Shown here: piece by piece, positions 35,366 to 44,144 of the stretch
Numbering within the stretch: position 1 is the first letter of the stretch
Layout: the number at the start of each line of letters is the position of its first letter
DNA from: Bacteroidales bacterium
GTDB lineage: Bacteria; Bacteroidota; Bacteroidia; Bacteroidales; Lentimicrobiaceae
DNA length: 64,000 nucleotides
Reading direction: 5' to 3'
Assembly (NCBI GenBank): GCA_016705005.1
Contig: JADIZB010000009.1
Coordinates: 124,001-188,000 of the forward strand
Made by a program: the position numbers and the translations under genes
Notes under the pieces: model-generated
Told to the model about the DNA's origin: nothing
Databases searched by the model: none
Seen by the model: the letters and a program-made list of their open reading frames with translations, nothing else

Positions 35366-36460
35366 ATGAAATCCATTCCCAAAGCCCTGACCCTGAACGG
35401 AACATATTATTCTGAAGATGCCCTTTCTCATTTGCCGGCTCATCTGCAATCGGCCGGTAAACAGGACTGGGAGCAGGCATTGGGTAGTTTTATCAGGCAT
35501 TGGATTGATGATAAGGATACAATCCAGGTCAAAACTTCCGGATCAACAGGCACCCCGAAAACAATAGACCTGAAAAAAAAGTCAATGCTTACCTCGGCCT
35601 CCATGACCTGCAGCTATTTGGGTTTGAGCGAAGGCCAGACAGCGCTGTTGTGTCTGAATACAGGCTATATTGCAGGGATGATGATGGTAGTCAGGGCTAT
35701 GACCAGCCAATTGAACCTGATTACAGTCCCAGCCTCCGGATCACCCCTTATGAATGTATCATCACAACGGATTGATTTTGCTGCGATGGTGCCTGCACAG
35801 GTATATAATTCATTCATGAACCCTTTGACTAAACAAAAACTTGAGTCAATCGGAACTCTGATCATTGGTGGCGCTGCCCTCAGTCCTGAACTTGAAAAGA
35901 TACTTAAAAATTTAAACGGCAACATCTATGCTACTTTCGGCATGACCGAAACCATAACGCACATTGGGCTGCGCCGGCTCAATGGTCCTGAACATAGCGA
36001 AGCGTATACCGTTCTGCCTGGAATTAATATTGAAAGCGATGACAGGGGCTGTCTTGTTGCCAGTGTTCCCTGGGAGGAAGAAAAAATAGTTTCGAATGAC
36101 CTGATAAGTATTGAATCACCGGTGTCTTTCAAATGGCTGGGCAGAGCTGATAATGTGATCAACACGGGTGGAATCAAACTTATTCCGGAAACCATTGAAA
36201 AGAAGATCGCTGAATTTGTCGGACACCGGTTTTTTATCACCGGACTCCCTGACCCCAGACTCGGAGAAATCCCGGTGCTGGTCATGGAGTCATCCATACC
36301 ATTGTCTGAAATGCAGATTGACAAAGTATTAAATCTTATAAAGCCTCATCTGGGAAAAGCAGAAATGATACAACGAATTATCATAGCAGCAGAGTTCTCA
36401 GTAACAGGAAATGGAAAGATCAACAGGAAAGAGAGTCTGGAAAATGCACTGAAAGTCTGA
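35366..36460 (+). CDS. menE: o-succinylbenzoate-CoA ligase
   Basis: A 364-residue adenylate-forming ligase that activates o-succinylbenzoate before MenB. It is shorter than the usual 450-plus residues, as in other Bacteroidota MenE proteins, because the N-terminal subdomain is trimmed. ATP-binding P-loop VKTSGSTGTPKTIDLK; YATFGMTETITHIGLR is the A5 motif; FKWLGRADNVINTGGIKLIPE is A7-A8 hinge region, and GNGKINRKE is the C-terminal catalytic-lysine motif. Last gene of the men operon; 8 bp separate its stop from the convergent tsaB stop. Confidence 0.95.
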   Translation: MKSIPKALTLNGTYYSEDALSHLPAHLQSAGKQDWEQALGSFIRHWIDDKDTIQVKTSGSTGTPKTIDLKKKSMLTSASMTCSYLGLSEGQTALLCLNTGYIAGMMMVVRAMTSQLNLITVPASGSPLMNVSSQRIDFAAMVPAQVYNSFMNPLTKQKLESIGTLIIGGAALSPELEKILKNLNGNIYATFGMTETITHIGLRRLNGPEHSEAYTVLPGINIESDDRGCLVASVPWEEEKIVSNDLISIESPVSFKWLGRADNVINTGGIKLIPETIEKKIAEFVGHRFFITGLPDPRLGEIPVLVMESSIPLSEMQIDKVLNLIKPHLGKAEMIQRIIIAAEFSVTGNGKINRKESLENALKV

Positions 36461-36468
36461 AAACCGAT

Positions 36469-37173
36469 TTATTGCAGACCTTTTACCCTGGGTTTGCCGG
36501 CAATAAAATCCTTCAGGTAAAATGGCTCAAAGTAAGCAGTATTCTCAAAAATACCCGATTCAAACAAAGCATTGGCCTTGCTGACCATATAAAGCGAAGA
36601 TGTCTCAAAATCATCCAGATAGGTAATGTTTGGATGAGCCAGGGTCGAACGGCATTTTCCGGCTCCGTCGCCCGCGATGATCAGGTGATGGCAGGACAGC
36701 AGATCAGCAAACGAATCTCCTGTAATAATTTCAGCCGTTGTTTCCCTTAAAGGTGAAAGGTTCTGGTCGAACAAAGCAGTATAAACCTCCATACGCCGGG
36801 CATCAATCATGGGTACAAACAAAACCGGAAGATTTAACTTATCTGTAAAACTCCTTTGTTTGATTCCCAGAGCCATTGCTTCGAGAGTGCTCACACCGAT
36901 CATGGGAATATCAAGTCCGTAGCATAGCCCTTTGGCAGTCGAAACCCCGATCCTTAACCCGGTATAGGAACCCGGGCCCTTACTCACAGCGACGGCATCC
37001 AGCTTCCTTCTGTCTATTCCCGACTCTTTCAGAATCTCTTCTATAAACACAGCAACAACCCTTGAATGGGAATTATGATCCCTGGTCTCTCTGATCCCCA
37101 CAAGTTTATCTCCGTCTGAAAGACAAACGCTGCAGACAGTGGTCGCAGTTTCAATATTCAGGATCAAAGCCAT
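36469..37173 (-). CDS. tsaB: tRNA threonylcarbamoyladenosine biosynthesis protein TsaB
   Basis: A 234-residue ASKHA-fold protein, the non-catalytic partner of TsaD in t6A37 formation. Motifs: LILNIETATTVCSVCL at the N terminus, HNSHSRVVAVFIEEIL, VSKGPGSYTGLRIGVSTAKGL and VPMIDARRMEVYTALF. No Zn/Fe-binding motif is present, as expected for TsaB and not TsaD. It is the third gene of a TolC-adaptor-tsaB run on the minus strand (12 bp after the adaptor). Full length for the family. Confidence 0.95.
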   Translation of the reverse strand: MALILNIETATTVCSVCLSDGDKLVGIRETRDHNSHSRVVAVFIEEILKESGIDRRKLDAVAVSKGPGSYTGLRIGVSTAKGLCYGLDIPMIGVSTLEAMALGIKQRSFTDKLNLPVLFVPMIDARRMEVYTALFDQNLSPLRETTAEIITGDSFADLLSCHHLIIAGDGAGKCRSTLAHPNITYLDDFETSSLYMVSKANALFESGIFENTAYFEPFYLKDFIAGKPRVKGLQ

Positions 37174-37185
37174 AGCTCAGAATTG

Positions 37186-38547
37186 TCAGTCTTTTTTGAA
37201 CAATTCTTCCTTTTCAACCACTTTGATTTTGTCGCCATCCTTCAACGATTTTGAAACAGCACGATAAGGGCCGCTGATCACTTCATCACCGGCTTTCAGC
37301 CCATCTGTGATCTGGATAAAAGTGTTGTCCTGTATGCCGGTCTTTACTTTTTGAAGTCTGGCTACCCCGTCTTTGACGACGAAAACATATTCCTGAACAG
37401 GTTCAGTGCGTTTTAAAGCCTCCTTCTCTTTTTCACTTCCATTACCCTCTGTTTCCGGCGCTTTCTTTTCCATTTTTGTTGAATCTTCGCGGGCAGTAAC
37501 AGCCTGAATGGGTACAGTAAGTACCTTGAGTGCCGTTTCTGTCTGAATATCAACGGTGGCTGACATCCCCGGCCTGAATGGCGAAGCATTCGGGGTTGCT
37601 GCAGGAATCAGATCGCTGTATGATGAGGGCAACATTCTGATTTTAACGTCAAAGTTGGTAACCTGGTCAGCACTCAGGCCACTCACGTTAGCGGAGGTGG
37701 CAATCTCGGTGACAACTCCTTTGAACTTCCTGTTCAGGTAAGAATCGACCTCCACAAGGGCAGTATCGTTGAGCGACACACGGACAATGTCATTCTCATT
37801 AACACTTACAATCACCTCCATAATAGCAAGATTGGCGATACGAAGGATTTCCGTCCCGGCTGAAAACTGTGATGCACCAGCAACCCTTTCGCCTTTCTCA
37901 ACATTCAGTTTCGAAATGGTTCCGGATACCGGGGCATAGATGGAGGTTTTATAAAGGTTCTCACTGGCTTCCTTCACGGAAGCTTCCGCGCTTTTTACCG
38001 AATAATCAGCCCCTTTCACATTTTCTTCGGCGGCAGTAACCTCAGATTTGGCTACCTCATAAGCCGATTTCGCTGCATCATACTCTGATGCAGAAATTGC
38101 CTTCTCATTCCAAAGTCTCTGATTTCTTTCATAACTGGCTTTGGCATTGATAAACTGAGCCTGCACCTGCGCCAGACGGGCACGGGCATTCGCCAGACTG
38201 GCTTTGGTAGTATTGAGGCTGGCCAGTATACGGTCATAATTGGATGCATAGATTTTAGGGTCGATCTTGGCAAGCAGGGTTCCGGCCTGAACCTCATCTC
38301 CCTCCTTCACGAACACATCAACAACCTCCCCACTCACATCAGGTGAAATCTTCACCTCCGCTTCCGGTTGAATTTTACCGTTGGCCGAAACCGTTTCTAT
38401 TATTGACCGGGATTCAGCCTTTTCGGAAGTGACTTTTGTGAGGTCTTCCTTACCGATGAGCCCCTGTTTGCGGGCTATGGCCAGGGCAATAACAACCAGG
38501 ATAACAGCTGCGATGCCTATCCTGATCAGATTCTTTCTTTTTTTCAT
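37186..38547 (-). CDS. HlyD/RND-type periplasmic adaptor of an efflux system
   Basis: A 453-residue membrane fusion protein. An N-terminal anchor (RIGIAAVILVVIALAIARK) is followed by the first lipoyl half (VKISPDVSGEVVDVFVKEGDEV), a long coiled coil (about 95-195, ASLANARARLAQVQAQFINA), the second lipoyl half (TSIYAPVSGTISKLNVEKGERV) and a membrane-proximal domain. A charged low-complexity insert near 375-395 (KMEKKAPETEGNGSEKEKEA) is unusual. TolC is encoded 187 bp upstream. No ABC or RND pump gene is adjacent, so the inner-membrane partner is encoded elsewhere. Confidence 0.93.
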   Translation of the reverse strand: MKKRKNLIRIGIAAVILVVIALAIARKQGLIGKEDLTKVTSEKAESRSIIETVSANGKIQPEAEVKISPDVSGEVVDVFVKEGDEVQAGTLLAKIDPKIYASNYDRILASLNTTKASLANARARLAQVQAQFINAKASYERNQRLWNEKAISASEYDAAKSAYEVAKSEVTAAEENVKGADYSVKSAEASVKEASENLYKTSIYAPVSGTISKLNVEKGERVAGASQFSAGTEILRIANLAIMEVIVSVNENDIVRVSLNDTALVEVDSYLNRKFKGVVTEIATSANVSGLSADQVTNFDVKIRMLPSSYSDLIPAATPNASPFRPGMSATVDIQTETALKVLTVPIQAVTAREDSTKMEKKAPETEGNGSEKEKEALKRTEPVQEYVFVVKDGVARLQKVKTGIQDNTFIQITDGLKAGDEVISGPYRAVSKSLKDGDKIKVVEKEELFKKD

Positions 38548-38734
38548 TTTCTATTCTTTTCCTTTGTTGATGCTTTTTTATTCGGGACACTCTCTATGCC
38601 CCGGTTTCCGGTGAATGATTCACCACTATAAACAAATTGAAATCCCTTTCAGTAACTTCAATGTATGAAAAACCCGTTAAATGCAGAAACCGTCCCGGGC
38701 TTACAGAACGGTGACTGATACCGCAGGAATCCTG

Positions 38735-40093
38735 CTATTTCTTCAGGGATAAAGGTTTACCCATGTAAAAGTCCAGAACTGTTGTCTTAAAAATAAAATC
38801 AAATTTACTCTGTATTTGCTCCGACTCGGCATTTGACAAATCTTTTTTAGCATTATTATAGTCAACCGAATTCATGATACCAACATCAAATTTCTGTTCT
38901 GCGTATCGGAATGACTCCCTTGTTGCATTAACTTTCTTTTCAGAAGCATGATATTGTTTCAGGGAAGCCCGTGCATCGGCCCATGCCTGCTGAATGGTCT
39001 TACGCAACATCATTTTCTGTAATTCATAATCCAGTTTTGAATTGTCCAGTGAAATCTTTGCTTTACTTACCATGGTCCGGCTCTGCCAGCCATTGAGAAT
39101 CGGAATGGTCAGATACAAGCCGATCGTCTGGTTGTTGTTATCCCTGATCTGATCGTCCCAGGGGGTTGTTTTAAGGGAAAAATCCGTACTGTCCAAATAC
39201 TGGCTTGCCCCTGAATAACCTGTTCCCCAGCTGCCACTCAATGAAAGTGAGGGGTAATAATTGCCCTTAGCCCTTGCGAGTTGCCTTTCACTGCTTTGCA
39301 TACGATATTCGGAGGCTTTGATTTCAGGCATATTTGCCTGGGCATAAAGAAATATCTGATCGGGATTTCCCACAAGTTTCGGATCACCTTCGATGGTAAG
39401 TGCCGGAACTTCAATGTCAAACCCCTCAGCAGAAGGCAAATCGAGCAACTGACTCAGTGTAAGCAATGAGACTTCAAGGTTATTTTCAGCATCAATCAGA
39501 CTCGATTCTTCAACGGCGTATTGTGCTTCGATGGTATAGGAATCCCCCGGTGCCATTGTTCCGGCATTGACCAGTTTCTTCATCCTTTCAACCTGTTGGC
39601 TGGTGATTTCCAGCTGATTTGTGCGGATCTGAACCAGTTCCTTGTAAAAAAGCACCTGAAGGTAAAATGTCGCGATGTTGATGGACATATCATTCATGTA
39701 CTTATCGGCGTCCTGCTGGCTGGCCATCAGGTTCAGCTGATTCTGCCTTATTCCGTTCAATTTCTGGAATCCGTTAAAAAGAGTAACTCCACCCTGAAGG
39801 TAGAAGTTGTTTGACTGAACCCTGCTGGTAGCGAACCTGTTGGTGTACCGGTCAATTGTTTGTCCGTAATTATAGGCATGCGAGGCATTGCCTGAGATAC
39901 CAGGCAACAGATCAAGCTTCGACTGCAACAGGTCAGCTTTTGCACTCTCAACCAGCAGCATCTGTTGCTTCAGCTGTAGATTATTGGTGATGGCATGGTT
40001 AACACACTGCTCCAGTGTCCAGACCTGCTGCGCACCCGCATTCAGGGTTAAAAAGGTGAAAAATACCGCAAAAAGTGCAATTTGTTTTTTCAT
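38735..40093 (-). CDS. TolC family outer-membrane protein
   Basis: A 452-residue efflux duct. Signal peptide with cut near residue 21 (FFTFLTLNAGAQQ); the mature start QQVWTLEQCVNHAITNNLQLKQ is the usual TolC first helix. Two OEP repeats, the second beginning near ASEYRMQSSERQLARAKGNYYPSLS (quoted in part). It ends FDFIFKTTVLDFYMGKPLSLKK, paralogous to the TolC at 8831-10153. Likely forms an operon with the adaptor and tsaB downstream. Confidence 0.93.
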   Translation of the reverse strand: MKKQIALFAVFFTFLTLNAGAQQVWTLEQCVNHAITNNLQLKQQMLLVESAKADLLQSKLDLLPGISGNASHAYNYGQTIDRYTNRFATSRVQSNNFYLQGGVTLFNGFQKLNGIRQNQLNLMASQQDADKYMNDMSINIATFYLQVLFYKELVQIRTNQLEITSQQVERMKKLVNAGTMAPGDSYTIEAQYAVEESSLIDAENNLEVSLLTLSQLLDLPSAEGFDIEVPALTIEGDPKLVGNPDQIFLYAQANMPEIKASEYRMQSSERQLARAKGNYYPSLSLSGSWGTGYSGASQYLDSTDFSLKTTPWDDQIRDNNNQTIGLYLTIPILNGWQSRTMVSKAKISLDNSKLDYELQKMMLRKTIQQAWADARASLKQYHASEKKVNATRESFRYAEQKFDVGIMNSVDYNNAKKDLSNAESEQIQSKFDFIFKTTVLDFYMGKPLSLKK

Positions 40094-40410
40094 TTCAGAT
40101 TGGTTTTTCCTTTGTGATCCTCAGTACTTAATAAACAGAAAATGTGACCCTATCGTATAAAGACCATGCCACAAATCATAACATGCTATCTTTCTGTTGA
40201 TTGACCATTAATATTAAACAATGATTGTACGGTTTCGCTCAGTCCGGGTTCATATGCGAACACCAGCATTCTTTTTATTGCCGACGAATGAAATGGACGT
40301 TTCAACTATTGTTCAAATTTATATGTTTGGTTGCTATAATTGGATTAATTTTACGAAAAATTCATCAAAGCCCGCCAAACGGACTGTTGAACATACAATA
40401 CAATGGCAAT
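40094..40410. other. Intergenic region between divergent TolC and M1 peptidase genes
   Basis: 317 bp without a supported gene. Open frames across it (from 40221 and 40225) lack coding character, and the second merges with the M1 gene but would place about 60 non-conserved residues before the signal peptide. A TATGTTTG at 40322-40329 matches the -7 consensus, 82 bp before the M1 start. No hairpin of note. Confidence 0.6.
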
Positions 40411-42750
40411 ATGATCAGCAAGTTTTCATTTATTTCAGTTGTTTTGACGCTCATTCTTATGGCGGGGTTACACCTGAACGCACAAAATCTTAATACCCAT
40501 GCGATCAGTGACACCATTGATGTCATAAATTATGAACTTCACCTCACAGTCACCAACCTGTCACAAAAGATCATCTCTGGCCGTTCCGGAATCAGATTTA
40601 CAACCCTTCAGCAAGGTATTCATCAATTACCTCTTGAACTTAAACAACTTCAGGTGGATTCTGTTAAATCGGAAGCAGAAATAATGCTTGATTTTACGCA
40701 CACCGGTGACCAGCTCCGGATCGATCTCGGTCAGAACACCAATCCCGGCGACACTTTACTTGTTTGGGTTTACTACCACGGGCAGCCATTTCATGAGTCA
40801 TGGGGGGGATTTCATTTTGCCGGGACTTATGCCTTTAATCTGGGTGTCGGCTTTGAATCAATTCCACACAATCTGGGTAAAACATGGTTCCCCTGCGTGG
40901 ATGATTTTATTGACCGGGCTTTCTATGAATATTACATCCGTGTTGAAAACAGTAATACCGCTGTTTGTGGCGGTCTGCTCCAGTCCATTACTCCAATGGG
41001 TGACGGAACACAGGTTTTTCGCTGGAAGTCAGACAGGACATTGCCTACCTACCTCGCCTCTGTGGCGGTTGGCCCCTATGCCCTTGTCAATGATACGGTT
41101 CAGGGTGAACAACTCCAGATTCCGGTTACCTATTATGTGAGGCCTTCCGACACCACCCGTGCCAGAGGAAGTTTTATAAATCTCCCTGCAATCACATCAA
41201 TTTATGAGGAGGCATTCGGGCCTTATCCCTTCCAGCGGATTGGTATCACCGGCACTTCCCTTGGCGCCATGGAGCATGCTGAGAGTATTTTTTACCCCAA
41301 TGGCAGTATCAATGGCAATCTGTCGGACGAGTGGCTGTATGCCCATGAATTATCACATATGTGGTTTGGCGATCAGGTCACCTGCGCTTCGGATGCCGAT
41401 ATGTGGCTGAACGAAGGCTGGGCCCGGTGGTGTGAAACATATTACCGTGAGAAACTTTATGGCATTGAAGCAGCCCGAAACAATATGCGTCCGCTCCTGC
41501 GCGATGTGCTTCAGTTCATTCATACCAAGGAAGGTGGTTACCGCCCCCTCTCTCCCATGCCACCGGAATATACGTATGGTGATAATGTTTATGACAAGGG
41601 AGGAATCACCACGCATGCGCTCCGCGGTTATCTGGGCGACAGTCTTTTTTTCTCAGGAGTAAAAGCATACCTTGAAGCTTATTCCTTCAGCCCGGCATCT
41701 TCCTACGATCTGCGTGACTTCCTTACACAACAAACCGATACCGACATGACAGGTTTTTTTGATTTTCATGTTTTCGGGCCCGGATTTAACCATTTTACAG
41801 TCGACTCATTTAAAGTTGTACCGGCTGGAAATGAATATGATGTGGAAGTTTTTATCAGGCAGCGCCTGAAAGGAACTAGCATTTATGCCTCTGATTGCAG
41901 GCTTGAAATTTCCTTTATGAACGATGGATGGCAGACTGAAACCCGAAGAATAAGTTTCCCCGGACCCCATGGTTCAGGGATTTTCAGGATACCGTTCGAA
42001 CCAACACTGGTCATGACTGATCTCTATGAAAAATCAGGCGGTGCGGCGACCAGCAGCTACAAAAACATTAAAAGCACAGGCTTATACGATTACACCGATA
42101 CCTATTTCAAACTTGATGTTACCCAGATTACCGATTCAGCCTTTGTCAGGGCAACCCACAACTGGGTGCCTCCCGACAGTCTGAAGGTCCATGTTCCCGG
42201 CCTGAAGCTCAGTGACTACAGGTACTGGACCATCGAAGGAATTTTTCCGGCACAACTTGAAGCCACGGGAAGATTCTTCTATAATAAAAACGCATACCTT
42301 GATAACACCCTTATAACAAATTCTGAAGATTCACTCGTCATACTTTACCGTGCGGATGCGTCTCATGAATGGCAGCCCGTATCATATACCAGGGTAGGAC
42401 CATGGCAGCTCGGAACAATCTATGTAGACCATTTAAGACCGGGTGATTACACCCTTGCCCTGTGGGATGCACTTTACGTTGGTTATACACCGGAGCCTGA
42501 CATGGATAAATCAATCAGAATTTTTCCGAACCCGGCAGATTCACGGATTACTTTTGATCCATTGGATTTTTGCGACGGCAACATTTCGGTTTTCGACACT
42601 TCCGGGAAAATGGTGTTCACAAAAAATATATCCGGCAATGGTAAACCTGTTATCTGGAATTGTGCTTCTGTAAGGCAGGGGACCTACCTTGTAGCCTTTA
42701 GCCCAGATCAGGGACTTTCCCGCACGAGCAAAATTGTAATCAAGCACTGA
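40411..42750 (+). CDS. Secreted M1-family metallopeptidase with T9SS sorting domain
   Basis: Zinc aminopeptidase, 779 residues from ATG 40411 (MISKFSFISVVLTLILMAG), chosen because it begins a signal peptide ending at LNAQ. The N-terminal M1 beta saddle is followed by the catalytic domain. The zinc motif HELSH (H312, E313, H316) is followed 18 residues later by E335 in MWLNEGW. The exopeptidase motif normally GxMEN reads GAMEH (285-289). A tyrosine-bearing motif is less clear. The C-terminal 80 residues are a type A secretion tail (RIFPNPADSRITFDP). This suggests a surface or extracellular aminopeptidase that releases amino acids from peptides. It begins a run with alkD-like and GNAT genes at 3 bp and -4 bp spacing. 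Confidence 0.92.
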   Translation: MISKFSFISVVLTLILMAGLHLNAQNLNTHAISDTIDVINYELHLTVTNLSQKIISGRSGIRFTTLQQGIHQLPLELKQLQVDSVKSEAEIMLDFTHTGDQLRIDLGQNTNPGDTLLVWVYYHGQPFHESWGGFHFAGTYAFNLGVGFESIPHNLGKTWFPCVDDFIDRAFYEYYIRVENSNTAVCGGLLQSITPMGDGTQVFRWKSDRTLPTYLASVAVGPYALVNDTVQGEQLQIPVTYYVRPSDTTRARGSFINLPAITSIYEEAFGPYPFQRIGITGTSLGAMEHAESIFYPNGSINGNLSDEWLYAHELSHMWFGDQVTCASDADMWLNEGWARWCETYYREKLYGIEAARNNMRPLLRDVLQFIHTKEGGYRPLSPMPPEYTYGDNVYDKGGITTHALRGYLGDSLFFSGVKAYLEAYSFSPASSYDLRDFLTQQTDTDMTGFFDFHVFGPGFNHFTVDSFKVVPAGNEYDVEVFIRQRLKGTSIYASDCRLEISFMNDGWQTETRRISFPGPHGSGIFRIPFEPTLVMTDLYEKSGGAATSSYKNIKSTGLYDYTDTYFKLDVTQITDSAFVRATHNWVPPDSLKVHVPGLKLSDYRYWTIEGIFPAQLEATGRFFYNKNAYLDNTLITNSEDSLVILYRADASHEWQPVSYTRVGPWQLGTIYVDHLRPGDYTLALWDALYVGYTPEPDMDKSIRIFPNPADSRITFDPLDFCDGNISVFDTSGKMVFTKNISGNGKPVIWNCASVRQGTYLVAFSPDQGLSRTSKIVIKH

Positions 42751-42753
42751 ACA

Positions 42754-43443
42754 ATGACAGCCTCAGAATATGCCGGTGCCCTTCAGTCTTGTTTTATACC
42801 GTATTCCAATGCATATAACGCCGGAAGAATGAGCCGTTATATGCTTGACAAATTTGAATTTTTCGGAATTCAATCGCCACTCAGGAAAAAACTGGTTGCT
42901 GAATTTGTCCACATCCACGGCCTTCCATCTCCAGAACAACTTGACGATACAGTAATGCACACTTGGAATCTGCCACAACGCGAACTGCATTATGCCATTA
43001 TGGAGATTGCCTCACGAAAGGTTTATCTCACCGATCCGGAGAGAATCAAACTGTTTGAATTTATGATTACAACCAATTCATGGTGGGATACCGTGGATTT
43101 TATAGCTGCCAACCTGGTCGGAGCATGGCTTGTCAGACATAAGGCGGCAACCGAAAACATTACACAAACATTTATGCAGTCGGACAATATGTGGCTGCAG
43201 CGGACGGTGTTGCTTTTTCAGCTCAAATACAAAAAAGAAACAAACCACGAATTATTGTTCGCAACCATCCGGCAATTGAACGGATCGAAAGAATTCTTTA
43301 TCCGGAAAGCTATTGGCTGGGCACTTCGTGAATATTCAAAGACAAATCCGGAATCGGTTATTTCTTTCACAAACAATACGGAATTGTCGCCACTGAGCAG
43401 GCGTGAAGCATTAAAAGTCGTTTCAAAAAAAGGAATCATATGA
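42754..43443 (+). CDS. DNA alkylation repair protein (AlkD family)
   Basis: A 229-residue HEAT-repeat DNA glycosylase of the AlkD class, which excises N3- and N7-alkylpurines without base flipping. Helical ALK repeats throughout; the conserved NSWWDTVDFIAANLVGAWL segment contains the Trp and catalytic Asp typical of AlkD, and FFIRKAIGWALREYSKTNP carries the second conserved Trp. Starts 3 bp after the M1 peptidase stop and overlaps the GNAT start by ATGA, so probably cotranscribed. The link to a secreted peptidase is likely coincidental. Confidence 0.95.
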   Translation: MTASEYAGALQSCFIPYSNAYNAGRMSRYMLDKFEFFGIQSPLRKKLVAEFVHIHGLPSPEQLDDTVMHTWNLPQRELHYAIMEIASRKVYLTDPERIKLFEFMITTNSWWDTVDFIAANLVGAWLVRHKAATENITQTFMQSDNMWLQRTVLLFQLKYKKETNHELLFATIRQLNGSKEFFIRKAIGWALREYSKTNPESVISFTNNTELSPLSRREALKVVSKKGII

Positions 43444-43988
43444 ATGAAATAGCCGCAACCACCTGGTGGATGCAGATGACTTCACCACCACCGGCCGTAA
43501 TTTCGGAGAGCCTCCCCGAAGAATGCATGGCCATGCAGGCCATCAGGCCACTCCGGGCATTTTACCTTTATTTGTATACTTCTGTAGGAAGGCCCTATCA
43601 ATGGTATAACCGGCTGATGATGCCGGCTGGTGAACTTCAGCAACTGCTGAATGATGATAATACCGAAATCTGGGTATTGTACTTCAATGGCGTGCCTGCA
43701 GGTTTCGTAGAGTACGACATTTCCTCATCAAAGGAAACTGAAATAGTATATTTCGGACTTAGCTGCGACTTTACCGGTAAAAAGCTGGGGCTTCCCTTTC
43801 TGAAATGGTGTATACAAAAAGCCTGGGAAAGACCAATAAACAGGTTGTGGCTGCACACCTGTAACCTCGACCATCCTGCGGCTCTCAGCTTCTACCAGAA
43901 AGCCGGGTTTGAAATCTATGATCAGGATACCATCATGCAACAAACGCCCGACCCTGAAGATGATCCTTATCTCTTGTTACCCTGGTAA
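43440..43988 (+). CDS. GNAT family N-acetyltransferase
   Basis: A 182-residue acetyltransferase. The core is VLYFNGVPAGFVEYD (beta strands 2-3), FGLSCDFTGKKLGLPFLKWC (acetyl-CoA pyrophosphate loop with G-K-L-G variant of the Q/RxxGxG/A motif) and RLWLHTCNLDHPAALSFYQKAGF. The substrate is not deducible; the length fits small-molecule or protein N-terminal acetylases. Start codon overlaps the AlkD stop (ATGA). Confidence 0.88.
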   Translation: MNEIAATTWWMQMTSPPPAVISESLPEECMAMQAIRPLRAFYLYLYTSVGRPYQWYNRLMMPAGELQQLLNDDNTEIWVLYFNGVPAGFVEYDISSSKETEIVYFGLSCDFTGKKLGLPFLKWCIQKAWERPINRLWLHTCNLDHPAALSFYQKAGFEIYDQDTIMQQTPDPEDDPYLLLPW

Positions 43989-44144
43989 AGAGCAAATTAA
44001 GCAAAACATTTGTTATAATTACAGGGCTAAATCTGTATAAAGTTAATCTGTAAGGACTATCCGCAATTCAAATCAGAGTTCTGCCAACAGGGCTTCAGAG
44101 ATTATCAGGTTAAAGTCTCAAATGCAAATTCATCAGAAATCAAA

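Noticed and set aside
40225..40410. N-terminal extension of the M1 peptidase frame
   Set aside because: The 62-codon extension lacks a signal peptide at its start; a proper signal peptide begins at ATG 40411.
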